64,000 nucleotides of DNA, taken from the NCBI RefSeq assembly GCF_964340395.1, contig NC_135550.1:21825176-21889175 (forward strand), written 5' to 3'. Positions 46,574 through 60,351 of the stretch are shown piece by piece; within the stretch, counting starts at the first letter, position 1; every line of letters begins with the position of its first letter. The notes beneath the pieces were generated by a model. That model saw only the letters and a list, made by a program, of their open reading frames with translations. It did not search any database and was not told the DNA's origin. The translations under genes and the position numbers were made by a program. This DNA is from Glandiceps talaboti. Lineage: Eukaryota; Hemichordata; Enteropneusta; Spengelidae.

Positions 46574-49500
46574 CTTGTGTTAATTTGAAATCAATTATTG
46601 CTGTGACATACCAAGATACAACATCTACTATATCTATGCAACAACCATCAACTGCAACGATTCCACATACTTGTACAGCATACAGGCAACATCAAGTGTT
46701 CATCTGTATATAAGACAGAAAATTAATATTATGAATTATGTAAAAGTAAATATTACAACTTTTATGGCTGTATAATATCTGTTGTTTTGGATTACTCAAT
46801 TACAAATATAATGTACTTCAGCTGATGGATTTATAAGTTTTAATATGAAGGAATACATTATAAATGTGACAAATCAAATGTTCATTCAGCTAAGTCTGTC
46901 AGAGTGCTTAATTAGATTTCCAATAACATACCAGAAGTAATAACAATAATTTTGATAGATGTAGTATTGTATAGAGATAGTAGTACAAAACATGTCAAAG
47001 AATAAACACATCACAGACTTACAATGATATATAGTTCACAATCATTGCAATAATGCAAATTGCACTGGATTATACTCATACAGTTCCATAGTGGCATTAT
47101 AAATTCATCAGAGCTTCCATCATATTTTTTCCATTTGATCACAAATATTTGTTAATTTTAGTACGTACATATAGCAAATTCACAATATTTTAATATGGGA
47201 TCCCATTTGCTATATTACTACACATGCATACAGAATGAAATTTTGCAGACTGTGATTAAAAGAAGTACCAGTATTTGTAATTACCGCTGTCTACATGCAT
47301 ATGTATATAGTGAAGTCTGGGGTTCAATCTACACTGTGATGTCAGTGAGTCATCACATGGAAGGTCAGAGGATATAAAGACTTCCATTTAGATACTGTAT
47401 TGTTGTATGGTTGCCGACGACATCATGTACTATCTGGGATAGGTTCTCATTCAGACACACATGTACATTACTGTAATACATTTTATACAGCAATTCAACC
47501 ATGGTTATCTACTATCCATATAGTTATATTGCTTTTAACATTACCTCATGTGTATATAACACATGGAGAAATGACAAACTGAAAAGACAATATGAAGTCT
47601 TTGATGTCTGGCCACTGCTTTCATATCTATGATATTACTTCATTATTGCTTATTTTTTGGTTGTTTGTTTGTTTGTTTGTTTGTTTGTTTGTTTATTTAC
47701 TCATATCAGTCAACCTCTTTCATAAACATCATAAACATCAACAAAGGCCCTGACCCTTGACATTACTGAAGCTTACACTACCTCACACCAACCAGTCTAC
47801 TTTCACAGATAATTATAGAATATAATTTAGTATTACGGCATTACACCATCTGAGGAAAGGGTGTGACTTACAAAAACCAATTATTCAATACCAGTTATTT
47901 TTATCTTCATAGAAGTAGGTCCTACATAGAGTAGTTTGCTGCATTCCACTGAATTATCAACATCATAATTTATTCATCCTTAGCTGACCCATTTCCATTC
48001 CTTGTTGTATTTTAGTAAGTTTTTGGAGATTAATTTGCAAGGGTCAAATATTAGAAAGGGAAGTTAAACCTGCTGCTTTGTGTTGGCACACATCCTGTGT
48101 TGTTGGTCGGTGTGGTCGTGTAATGACCAAATTACAGATATAGACACGAAATATCATTACACATCATATATCATAACAGTTCTGTTAAAGGTTGGCTTTG
48201 ACTTCACCATAACATGCCTGACTGTCCTGGGTGACACCAAATTGTGATTTTTATAACAATGCATACATTCCTGACAACACTTGACCAAACTGGGTCACTG
48301 CTATTGTTTGCCTGCATATACTTGTTAGCAATTAATACCCTATGTTTGAGTGGCTACACACAGAAACCAAGTCTGAATTGTTTCCAATTAAAATATGAAA
48401 AGATTCACAGGTTCTTAGACTATTATATTCTTTGTTTTTACTCAAGCAAAACGATGGTACATCTAGTATTTCAAAACTCCTCTCAACTTAATCGATGAAG
48501 TTAAAAGCACACCTTGGATTTGTCAGAAAGAATGTCTCCATATCAATTTCACCTACGTGCCAAATTGCTCATCTTTATTGATATAGAAACTGTACACATA
48601 ATTTCGGATACTCAGATTTATATAAGTGCCTTAGGGAACTGTTTGAATGTTCAAAGTACACCTAACTCTCAAGCTCATAAAACTCTATGATGTTTTGCTC
48701 TGACAAGCATTCCAAAGCTATATACATATTTAACAATATTGCACATGCTTCCATATCCTTTGCTTTGTGGAGGCATATGCAGAAAATATCATCTAAAAAT
48801 GACATATCCTTTGAATATGGTAAATATATATTACAGTATATACAAAATATGAAACCAGTCATTAAGTTTAAACTGTTGCTTCTAAATACTGCATGTTCCA
48901 GATAGTCTTTGTAACACAATGTGCATTACAATATTTGCTAGCATCTGTTGTTTCTACCAATGTTCCATCTATTTTCACTGAATCCAGGCAATTCATATCA
49001 ATATTAATCTAGTTCAGTTTTAATCTAGTTATGTGTGCTACTAGTACTACCAAATAATGTGTAATGCAGAATGGGTTTACACATCTCACAACAATGAGTA
49101 GAGCAATGACAACGTTAACACACCTACACTACTGTCACTTTTGTTGACATAGTGAACTAACTGTAACTGCACACACTATCTCTAGTTATCATTTATTTGT
49201 TAGGGACAATCATACATGTATGCTAAAGACAGCAATGGTAAACAATAATTCTACAAATAAAAGAATCTCAGGGTTTGTCCAACATACTAGTATATAGTAG
49301 AAAGGTGCTAGCATGTGTAAAAGGTATCTGTGATTCATTCATTCCTTGAAATCTCAGTTTAGAAATTAAGAATTAGCGTCGATGGTAGTTTCACAATTCA
49401 CTGACTTTGTGTTTTCTTACAGTATGCAGTATTGACAAATGAATGAAATGTTTTGTTTTTAAATTGACAAGTTTCCTTAAATTTTGGTTTTGGTTTTGAG

Positions 49501-49599
49501 TTCAACATTTTGTTTTCATCAAACGAGAAGAACACAACATCTTTACATTGCAAGTGGTTATAGATAATGTTTATGCCACAAAAATAGCACACCCACTTA
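46574..49599. other. Region upstream of the CEP170 start codon
   Basis: Probably the 5' UTR intron of CEP170 together with spacer. No coding exon was found on either strand. A GTTT microsatellite lies at 47658-47697. Confidence 0.4.
47658..47697. repeat. GTTT tetranucleotide microsatellite
   Basis: About nine GTTT units upstream of the CEP170 coding exons. Confidence 0.9.
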
Positions 49600-50238
49600 T
49601 TTGTGCTGCGCTGTATTTGATAACTGTTTTCATTCAGGAAGCCATCTCCTCACCGACAAATTTTGACAAGAAGTCATCCCCGATTAGCGCGATTTCTTCA
49701 CTTCAATACAGTGGACCTGGCATGACTTGGTAAATGAATGCATGCATAATACCACGGACAACAACCAACGGTTAAAGAGTAAGACCACAAGACGTGTGTG
49801 ACGGTAACAGAACTCCTTACAGGAGCTGTCAAACACCAGCGTCATCATTACAGAGGGCATCCGACGGGTGGGCCGGGTGCTTTTCAAGTCAATCGTCGCG
49901 ATTTCTTAAAGACCATCTTGTTCGCAAGCTTTGTTGGTAAATCTACAATCGATGATGAATAACAACTCATATTGCGTATACATCAATCAAAACTACACCT
50001 TATCGACTCACCTGTTGAGCGAAAATCCAAAAAGAAAGCAACAAACGTGAAATAAGTGTAGTTCTTGCTGTGTACAAACCGACATTCCAATCATCACCAA
50101 GATGACCTCACCACATAAATGACGCATGCTCAAAACGCCTTTCACGATTGGTTTTGGGATAAGCCTCGATATCATGCTTGGGGTCAGTGTCAGCTGTGAA
50201 AGTGACCTCTGAAGCAAAATATTACTTTTGGTGCAATT
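49600..50238. promoter_or_regulatory. Candidate shared (bidirectional) promoter region of CEP170 and SDCCAG8
   Basis: This stretch is richer in CG dinucleotides than its surroundings (for example around 49684-49695, 49860-49905). It lies between the divergent genes, directly before the SDCCAG8 ATG. CCAAT boxes occur at about 50085 and, inverted, at about 50147. On the minus strand a GTAAGG donor near 49818 could end a CEP170 5' UTR exon. No TATA box is evident. Transcription start sites are not visible from sequence. Confidence 0.45.
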
Positions 50239-53200
50239 ATGGAAGATTTAGAGGTGCTTTCGGAATATCAGCGGACGATTAGGGGTAAGATATAACAACC
50301 CAAGCATACAAATATTGTAAATTACGGACTGCATTGATGTTTTGGAAACCAAAGACGTTTTGGAATATTTGGAACTCGTCCCATTTACGTTACAACGTTC
50401 ATCATGCATGTTACATGTACTCCACATATTTGTTTATTTGATTTTACATTCCAAAATATTATTGCAGTTGAAAACAGATGAGGGAATGTTTTGCATTGCT
50501 TCAACTGTAATCAAATTGGTTGTGTCTTTTACACGATTAACACCTATTAAATCCAATTAAGGTGTGAAATTTAATGTTTTAGTGAAGTTACCTATTTCAA
50601 AAGAAACCAAAACATGCCGCCATTTTCAGAACTCGAGATCACCAATCAGAGCGTCGTAACCAAGACAACAAGGTTAAGTGGGGTTCAGGGCTAAAGTCCA
50701 AATACTTTAAAAATCTTATATACACGATATGCAAGGTGTATGTATGAATTCTCGGGCGTTATTTGGTGTATTTCAGATCTGATTTCGGTTGTTGTTTCTA
50801 GTGTTTCAACCCAATCTGCTTCTAACAGAGAGTTGCATATACTGAATCAGAAGTATCTAAATGATACAGTATGACAAGTTGTATTATTTATATTAATAAT
50901 TTGGCTTGTGGTGTTCAATCAATCAGTTTTGATCTGTATTACTGCTGCCAATATTGTACAAGTACCACTTGCATCATGTGCATTGATGGTGGTGATGGTG
51001 GCAGCAGCAGCAGTGTTGGCAGTGGTAATGTGGACATGTCTATGTGAGTGTGCATACTTGTGTGATGCATTTGAATGAGGGTGGATGGTTGGTATTTTAC
51101 CAATCACAATAGATTTTCTTACACATCTCATTTATAAAAATGAAACAAAAAATACATTGCATCTTGTATTTGAAATAATTTGAGTATTATATATCAATAA
51201 GTAACATGTACCATATCATTCCCATCTAATTGTTGAAATCAGCGATTTAATCCAAAGTCGTAACATTAACCTTTGCATAAGCCTAGATTCTATGCTTGTC
51301 GTTGATTTGGGCCAAAATTAATCACAAACATAGAATCAAAGCTACCTTGGTATTTGTAATATCAGGAGGAAAGTTGATATGTTTATTGAGTATTTTATTT
51401 TCAAACAATAGTATTTATGTAAAATATGTTACTACAGTTTGTTTTTCTTCTATTATATTTAATAGGCCGAGCCAATGCAAGTCTTCAAGACCTGAAGATG
51501 TCTTTAAACAAGTCCCCACCACGTAAAGGGAGAACATTATCATCACCATCCTCATCACCAGTATTACGGAGTTATTTTAGTGCTGGTACAGATTATAATA
51601 CTGCTGTTGACAGACTCAGAATGCTTATACAAGAACAAGATGCCAGGCATGGTAAGAGTGAGCCCACTAGACCAAGAGTTCTACTACCAATGTTTGATAT
51701 GGCTACTGCTTCAGATGCTGGAAGGGTGAGTACATGGTAACCAAAGTGATGGAAAGGAAGGGTATCATTTTAGGTAGAGGAAAGAGACATGGGAACTTTT
51801 TTAATGAGTTGTCTTTCTTTAGTCAGACACAATGCTGGCTGCCATCAGTGCATAAATTTCTTTGGTAAGTATAACACAAAAAGATATGTGAGAAACAGTT
51901 TCACAGATAATAAAGAAAGTATAAATATGTCTAGATATAGAGCAACAATCTGTGGGAATATTAGAATGTTGAGTTCATGATATCTTGTCTTCTATCAACT
52001 TTTTCAGAGTCCAGCAGTAAGTATGGGTGGTGGTATGGTAGAAACTCTACCAAAAGCATCAGAACTGCTTCCACTCATCAACAACTATATTTCATACATT
52101 CACCAGTTAGAAGGAAAAAACAGGTTTATTGAAGTAAGTAACAAGGACTATTCCAAGTTCTAGTAGTTGCAATGAATACAGTGGACTAAAATGGTTGTAC
52201 ATCACTTCCATAAAACCAAAACATATTACATGGTGAAACATTGAATTCTTCATATAATGTCTGTATGTATTAAATGACTTGTAGGGTCAATTTATTTTGG
52301 AAAGGTGATAATACATCAACACATCAAATGCTGTACATGTATTTGAACACACAATTTATATGTGTGAAAATCACAGAGTATGCAGTAAGTAGGTGAAATT
52401 TACCTGACTTCCTCCACTTTCTGTACCTGGGTTCCAAATCAAGGTTATTGGTATGGTACAGGATATGGACTGTACAAGGTTTACTGCCCCCCCCCCCTTT
52501 CACCTTGTTAATGGAGTTCTCAAATACATTAGGTATACATATATATCATTTGTATATGTGTAATTTTATTGATGACCAGTCCTGTTCACCTTTTAACATA
52601 AAACTCCCCATCTTATCTTTTCAGGATGAACTGAAAATTATCAAGTTGAAAATGGAGGAGGTTATTGATGACAACACAAGGTTACATGAACAGTTGAAAA
52701 CTATGGTGGTTGAAGTCACACTGGATGAACCTGGGTCTCAAGTATGTCATAAGTGTACATTAGTTTACAAGATTCTATATTCCATCCTTGGAGTCATACA
52801 AAAGTCTTCATTTGTTGTGTGGGTTTAAAAGCCAAGGATTCAATCCCAAACAAGTTCATGTATTAGTGTTATGTTATCAGTGGAGCCTTAAGGATTGAAT
52901 AGGATCATCTTTTTGTTCTGGATCAAATTTTCCATAGCTCAGCCTCTGTCAGACAACTGGTTTTCAAACGTAAATTTTAATCCTAATCCGAACTGGGCTT
53001 CAAGATATTGTACTGAAACAATGTTTAGTATCTGTTGATATCATTACATTTTTTGGCATTCTGAATTTTGGTGAGTGACATTATCAAGCCAGGTAGCCAA
53101 GTATGTGGGCTTTATCGCTATATGTGTGTTTTCACAGGATGAGAAGCCAGGTGCTCAGACTGAGAAGTACTTAGAAACTGCTGGTGTCATTGACCCCAAG

Positions 53201-53907
53201 AATGTATCAGAGTATAAAATAGAATTGGTAAGTGAGATGTGAGATGATAAAATAAACAACTATATGTGTGAATGACATGATAATTCAGAATAATGAAAAT
53301 TTTATCACAACAATCTTACTAGTATATGATATTCATAATAATTGTACAATTTGATAAGCAACTATTTAGGGAAGGGTTGTGTAAAAATATGCAGTAATAC
53401 TTTTATGATCATTATCTTAATACATATTTTGACATTCACTCAGTACTTCATAATTTTACTGTAAAATGTGAAATTTATAACATTTTGAATGCAAAGTGGA
53501 CTATCAAAAAATAGTCTGTGAAAGGTGGTTCTCTATGTCAACCAATATTTGTACCTGATATTTTCAGTGATATTTTCTTGTGTTTCTTTACAGGAGAAAG
53601 TTGCAGCACTGTATGCTGGGAAGACAAACAGGCTGGAAGCACAACTTAAGGAGGCAAGGTACAGAATTTTTTTTATCTTTTCTGAACAATATTAATATAA
53701 AAAATAAACTAATGTAGCATATCTCTAGTATTACAAACCATGTAGTCAATTTTATAAGGTTTGGTACATTGTGTTTTACTGCAATGTGCATTGCATATAC
53801 AGTTTGAATAGTGGCGTAATGCTGTAGTTTATCAATATGTTATTTTCATTGAACATTCATTGCAATAGTGTAAGGAAGCTTTCAGTTTCACTTCTGAAGA
53901 AACACAT

Positions 53908-53993
<86 letters not shown>

Positions 53994-56900
53994 GAACTGG
54001 CCTAGACTGTACACCTCATATCATTGATATTGTTCTAACAGAGATGAATTAGAGAGAGCCGAGGGTGATCTTGGAACAATGAAAACCAAAGTACGATTGT
54101 CAGAATCCAAACGTCTGCTGGGAACAGATAAAGCACCCTCAGTGGAGGGATTATGTGTGAAATGTGCACAGAATGATGCTGTGCTGGCTTCCATTCATAG
54201 TGATATGAACATTAAGACCATTGACAGACTAACAGGGTAAGTTGGTCAGTTTCTCAAGGGCAAATTGAATTAAAAAATGTTGTAAAATGCTTTGAAACTC
54301 TCCAAAGAAAGTTCTGTAAAGATTAGGTGAATGGATTTTTGTAGTGTGTAATTTACTCTTGATAAAGGCTTGGTGTACAAAAAATTGATTGAAGAACTCA
54401 AGACGTAAACGTTGTTTGTGAAATCTTCTGACTGCCTTGTCTTATTTCTGTAGTGAAAGAGATGATCTGATGGGTACTGTGACAAGACTGAAATCAAGTA
54501 TAGAGGATATGAGGAGAAGAGAAGGTGCAGCACACGAACATGTCAAACAGAGTATTGAACTGGTAGAGCAATCTCAGCTGGAGAAAAATCAGGTATTTAT
54601 GGCAGGCAGTCCATGATGTACCTAACGTGTTTGTATAGTGTGATTGGTGTGGTTTTGACGTGATTATTAGACAAAGGAATAATCAGTGTTTCTTTGACCG
54701 CTGACAGAACTACGGTGTTTGTAACCCAACAAAATGTATATTTCAGATAAAGACAACTAGCAGTAGATACCATGGTTGTGTTCATTTCATGTACTCAATT
54801 CCATTCTCTATAATATGTGGGGACAGGATAGCTTTAATAAGGTGAAGATTTCTTGAGTGAAACGTCAACTTTATCAAAATTCTGTATTTGGACTGAGTAC
54901 GTACATGTACTTATACTTATCACTAACTCACATAGTTTTGTCCTGTTTTCTGACTTACAGGCACTTGTAGAAAAAGAACAACTCAAGGGAGAACTGCAAA
55001 GACAACTGGAGAATTATAAACAGATGTTGGTTGACAACCAGAAGAGTTTGGATCAAGAAAAACAGCTGTACATGCAACAATGTGCCAAACAAATGGAGAA
55101 TGTACAATTACAGGTAACATCTTTATGTTGTGGAATCTCATCATTTCTTTCCCTGTCAAACACTAAAATGTGTTATTTCCTTTCAATTAAATGTGTTTAT
55201 GAAAACTCACCAATATGTATGATTCCTTCTACATTCATGGGCACATGGATATAAAATCAAAACCTTCATACAATTATTACGTTGTTCATAAAACTTACAC
55301 GTAGAATATTCTTAACATCTGTTTGTAACATGGTCTGATATCAGGTATTTCAAATATATTTTATATAGCACCAGCATACATTAGAAAGGCTGACGGCCAC
55401 AGAAACACAAATGGACAAAGTGTCCAGAGACAAGGCACATATATTATCAGAGTTGGAAGAAACCAAGTCACAGTTGGCGGATTATACAGCCAGGATAAGT
55501 AAGGTACGGTATGACTTGTTTGATATAATACTGGTCCTAGAATGTTATGTTGCCCAAGGACCTTCATTGTGCTAGTTTACCGTAGCTGAGTCTGTTCCTC
55601 CCATGACACAAGCTTGAAGTGCCTTGTTGTACATTTGTTAGTAACTCTAACATGTTTTGTATTATCTTCTAGAAATCTGCCAACATCAAACTGAGCAATG
55701 CTACAGCCATAGCACAGAGAGATGAAGCAATGAGACAACTGAAAAATGTTAGAGACAAAGCATTATGGGAAGGCCGAGAAAAAGAACAGGTATAGTGATG
55801 ATATGATGTAGTGGAGTAAAGGGTCACAATTTGAACATGATTAGTATTAGATATCGTATTGAATTGTGATAGCGCCATCACATGGTATATTCCTTTCTAT
55901 AACACATCATTTTCATATAGCTGTCAGTGATTTGCGTAGATTGTATCATGTGGTATGGTCTATTGACCCATAGTGCATATTTCATGAGGGCACCACATAT
56001 TATGGAAAATAAGGGTTGGAATTCTCATCATTTTCTCGTATGCACCATCATGGTACATAACAACAAAGTGGGTGTAAAACACCTTTAAAAGTTCCTAAAA
56101 ATCATTGTTGAGCTTGCCATTAACTTTTGCCATAAAATGCTAAGTTTGCCATTGTTCAAAATATGCTTCCCTTCAGTTGTCAAACTCTGAGACATTTTTC
56201 TTTGTGATAACAGTGACAGGAATATTATGTACTATAGTGTTCAATTATGTCATCACTAGAATGTTATGATTTACTGAAAGTGTGGGCACCATTACATGTA
56301 ACATGAAAACTTTGTTGTCCATAGGAAATTGAAAGACTACACATTGAACTGAAAGACGTGAAGAGACGACTGGCTGATGCAGAAAAACAAGCATCCAGGG
56401 CTACAAATAGCCATATGAGGACAATGGAAAGACTCTCTGCTGCTGAGAAAACAGTAAGTCCAAATGTTACCTTTTTCTGAACTTGGACTGTAACCATCAC
56501 AATATTACGGTACCTCCCACAGTTTTCTCACTTTGTCAAAAATATTTGTCTTGGATACCAATCTCCATCAACATGCCAATTTGTCACTAGAGGGGGCTGT
56601 TTACCACAATGGGTCAGCCTTACTATATGACATGCTCATTTATGAGACAGAAAATATATGTCATTTTGATTTATGCATAAAATATATATGTGTGACCATA
56701 ACAAATCTGTCACCATTACTTTGATTGACTTGTTTGTTCTTTCAGGTGCATGGATTGCAAACAAGTGTTGAAGAGATGAAAAGCACACGGGAAAACAGTA
56801 TACAAAGTCTGGCCAAGAAAGCTCAGGAAAGGGAAGCAGAATTATTGAATCTCGTTGATGAATTGGAAAGCAAACACAGTAAGTGCCCAGATGTAATGTC

Positions 56901-58487
56901 ATTATGAATTGTGGTTTCATTCATTTACAAGTCAAGATGTGTGCATATCAGGCTATGATATAACCCAAATCATAGAAATACTGATAATCTTGTTATATCA
57001 TTTTATATTCAGCTTCCACCAAGAGTGAATTGGAAAAAATGCTCAGTTCACAGAAAACGTTGATTTCTAAGTTGAAAGAAGAATGTCAGAGGCTGGCTCA
57101 GGCATTGGAGAAAGCCAGTGAAATGTATAGGTAAGAACACAGACAAAGGTTGTACATTGCAAACTAGTTATACTGTATGCTACAATGGCATTCATTAACA
57201 CATGTCAGAGGGGAAAGTCTGAGAAACATTCAGCCGAGTACTCTGTACTCTCAACCATCCAACTAATTGAAATATTAGATTGCATGGATGTGTGCAAAAT
57301 GACTAGTATCACATTGAGTTTTGGACATCACAAGTGTGCCTTCTTTGCTTAAAATGTAAGTGGTAACATTTTAAATGATGTGTGTTCTTTGAATTTAGCA
57401 CTTAGTGTTAATAGTACAAACTGGCTGTCATGATTTATTGCTTAAAACAAATTGAACTAAGGGCACTAACATAATGACAGGTTTTTCCTGATGATACTTG
57501 ACTGGCAGTGGCTCAGTATGTGTGTTATGTAAAACCTCATTAATGCCATTTTTAATTTCAGCTATGTTTCCTGTAATATTTATTTTATCATTTCCCATAG
57601 TTGATGTCAAAGGTCACCCTATATTTTATTTTCTGTGATCTTACTACCTATTAGCCTTCCTAATGAATATGATCACACGCTTCTTTTTCTACCACTGTAA
57701 ATTTACAAACTGCAAACAAATTTCCATATTTTGAACCCTGTCAAAAAGAATAGATAAATGAAATTAAGAAAACAGTTTTAAAAATTGACACAGTCATACA
57801 TCTGTGTACGTTAATAAATGATTAAAATACATTTTTCTCTTAATTGGTACTGATGATAGCTCTGAGATCAGACAGCTAAGGGAAATGAACGATATACTGT
57901 CTACGAAGCAGGAGAGATTGACTCGGCAACATAGTGAAATGGAACAACAGTGTGTTCAGCATGCAAAAATGCATAAAGTTATGACGGCCAGAGTAAAGGA
58001 TATGGAGAAACATGGTCATGGGTCATCACAGCAGGTTAGTTATATGGTTGGATCTTGACTGTTGATATGACAACAGGCTTGTTATGATTAGTTATGGAGA
58101 AGGACATCAAAATAGGTTGGTTTAAGATACATCACAACAAGTTATTTATGATTGGCTAATTCTGAATATGGGATGTCAAGAGATAAGTTGTGATTGGTTA
58201 AATCATGGGACATCATAAGCAGTTAGTTATGATTGGTAAGTTATGGACAGTTTGTTTCACAACAGGTTTATGTAAAGTCTTGATTGGTTTTTTGAAACAA
58301 TTAGTCATTGTTGTGTAAATTTACCTTTTGTTGTTATTTGTAGGTTGTGGAGCTGTTGAACAAACTCAAGTGTGCTTCAAGAGAGAAGGAACAAATGCAA
58401 AAAGAAGTGAATTTCCTGCAACAACAGTTAGCCACACAGACACGTATTAACCAGAAAGTAAGACCTGTCACATCCAATGGACAATGA
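50239..58487 (+). CDS. SDCCAG8: SDCCAG8, centrosomal/ciliary coiled-coil protein
   Basis: Sixteen exons join in phase to 713 codons plus TGA: 50239-50284, 51466-51725, 52008-52133, 52625-52741, 53138-53227, 53594-53658, 54042-54236, 54454-54592, 54961-55113, 55369-55503, 55673-55789, 56325-56453, 56746-56878, 57013-57130, 57860-58034, 58344-58487. The human protein is also 713 residues. Diagnostic matches: start EDLEVLSEYQRTIR (human LEEILGQYQRSLR), GLCVKCAQNDAVLASIH with ERDDLM after it (human GGLCLKCAQHEAVLSQTH), and EQQCVQHAKMHKVMTARV near the C-terminus (human EEQCVQHGRVHETMKQRL). Nearly the whole protein is predicted heptad-type coiled coil with no membrane segment. Known role: distal-appendage/pericentriolar protein needed for ciliogenesis and polarity; human mutations cause nephronophthisis/Bardet-Biedl disease. 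The gene is head to head with CEP170. Confidence 0.95.
50656..50669 (+). promoter_or_regulatory. SDCCAG8: X-box-like (RFX) site in SDCCAG8 intron 1
   Basis: GTAACCAAGACAAC fits the RFX X-box consensus GTHNYYATRRNAAC except for one base in the centre. It lies about 370 bases into intron 1, next to a CCAAT box at about 50643. RFX factors drive many ciliary genes, so the position is suggestive, but a single imperfect site can be chance. Confidence 0.35.
53910..53990. repeat. CA dinucleotide microsatellite
   Basis: About 40 CA units in SDCCAG8 intron 6, roughly 50 bases before the acceptor of exon 7 (54042). Confidence 0.97.
58020..58300. repeat. SDCCAG8: Degenerate repeat spanning the SDCCAG8 exon 15 donor
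   Basis: The end of exon 15 and its donor (ATCACAGCAG|GTTAGTTAT then GGTTGG) is echoed at about 58125, 58205 and 58255 by ACATCACAACAAGTTATTTA, ACATCATAAGCAGTTAGTTA and TTCACAACAGGTTTATG, each followed by a GATTGG-like word. The units are about 45-75 bases apart and diverged. Confidence 0.6.
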
Positions 58488-59039
58488 GAACCAAACAACA
58501 CTACCTGGATGACTTGAATAATCTCTCTCCATAATTGGTATCAGTACTTACAATCAAATATTTGGGGTGGGTTAGTTAGTATGCTCTGATTGAGGTGCAT
58601 GTACTATCACCTGAGGGCAGTCAATCTTCTTTTTACTGTTCTATGACAGGCCTCACATGATCAGCTAATCTGTGTTTATTAGTCTAGATGCTAGACCCTC
58701 AGGCTGTTCTGTGCTAACCAAAGGCCACACGGCACTGAAGGCTTTTCTGGAGGCACAGCCCACTCGACTGCATTCAGAGGTACTGTCAGTGTCATCCTTT
58801 GACTTTGTCTGGTAACCTTTTCAAAGTGTCATCAGAGATCTTGTACAAAACTAGTTTACATTGTGCATGAATCCAGGATTTGTTAGTTTGTACATCAAGC
58901 TTTCTTATTTGTTCATAGTTGTCGTCTTTAACCAGAGATCGAAAAGCTACTTTGGCCTTGACGTAGTGAAAACAATACTTACTGTTATCAGGGTTTTTTT
59001 TACAGGTGTGTACGTAGTACATATTGGTCTAGCACTTAC

Positions 59040-59158
59040 CAGGTTTTAGACTGTAAGATACGTCATGTCACTCCGCCCTCACTGACCTCTCTCCCATGGG
59101 AGGGATTTACCGATGTGTGAGGGCGCCCTGTCATGGCATACCTTACAGACTAACCAGG
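59040..59158. mobile_element. Palindromic MITE-like element in the SDCCAG8 3' region
   Basis: Bases from about 59047 to 59153 form an imperfect inverted repeat about a central CTCCCATGGGAG (59091-59102). The outer arms pair TTAGACTGTAAGATACGTCA with the complement of the right end, which reads TTAGTCTGTAAGGTATGCCA. Flanking copies of (T/A)ACCAGGT suggest an 8-base target duplication, as made by hAT-type transposases; class assignment is tentative. It lies between the SDCCAG8 stop (58487) and the poly(A) signal at 59196. Confidence 0.65.
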
Positions 59159-59195
59159 TATATGCATGTTGGTAAATTATTTATTAACAAAGGAA

Positions 59196-59201
59196 AATAA
59201 A
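59196..59201 (+). terminator. SDCCAG8: Probable SDCCAG8 poly(A) signal
   Basis: AATAAA about 710 bases after the TGA, the first good signal on the plus strand after the coding end. A later AATAAATAAATAAAT run at about 59421-59438 could also serve. Confidence 0.45.
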
Positions 59202-59975
59202 GAAGTTCAAAGTTAATTTTGGTTATTTCAGAGTCACATGCAAAACTACTGAAATCACGTTATCGTGGAATATATTCCTAACATGTAATAATATAATATT
59301 TTTCTGTCATATTCCTAAATATGGTACTACAGGTCTTTATTTTGTATATTTTGTAATATTTATAATATTCTCCCGAGTAGTCAGATTTAAGATAACAATG
59401 CTTTGGATAATTAACTTTAAAATAAATAAATAAATAAATATGAAAACACTCAAATTCCTTCAATAACAGTATTTGCAGGTGTGAGCCTTAAACTTGACTG
59501 AAACAAATTGATTATAAAACATTTTTTTTCTTAAAAAGAAACATATATATAGAAATATACAAAATATGAATGAATGTATAGAAAGAGACAAATTTTAATT
59601 AATTTATATAAAAAGGTGATTCCAAGACTGTACTTGAACTTTTATATATAAACTTTTTTCTCATTATGGTGTTAATTTGGCATACACGATGAGGTAGTAT
59701 GATTTTACTGATTATGGTGACACAATGTACTCATGTAAATTTATGTCTGTGGTTTGATGTTCATATATATTGATATGTTTTTATATGGTACTTACATATG
59801 TAAATGTAGACTCATTTGACTTTGAATTTAAATGGTACTTTGTCTGGGTGTGTATGCAATGGCATGATATATGTCTACAGATTCAAGACCATTACGGAGA
59901 GCATATTAGCCAACATGATTGTTTTTCAAATTTATGGTTACTTACATTGTAAACACCTCTGAATACTGGTAACAT

Positions 59976-60053
<78 letters not shown>

Positions 60054-60312
60054 GTACGTACGTACGTACATACATACATACATACATACATACATACATA
60101 CATACATACATACATACATACATACATACATACATACATACATGCATACATACATACATACATACAAACACACTTATATACAAACATACATACATACATA
60201 CATACATACATACATACATACATACATACATACATACATACATACATACATACATACATACATACATACAAACACACTTATATACAAACACCGCACATGC
60301 ACATGCATACAT

Positions 60313-60351
<39 letters not shown>

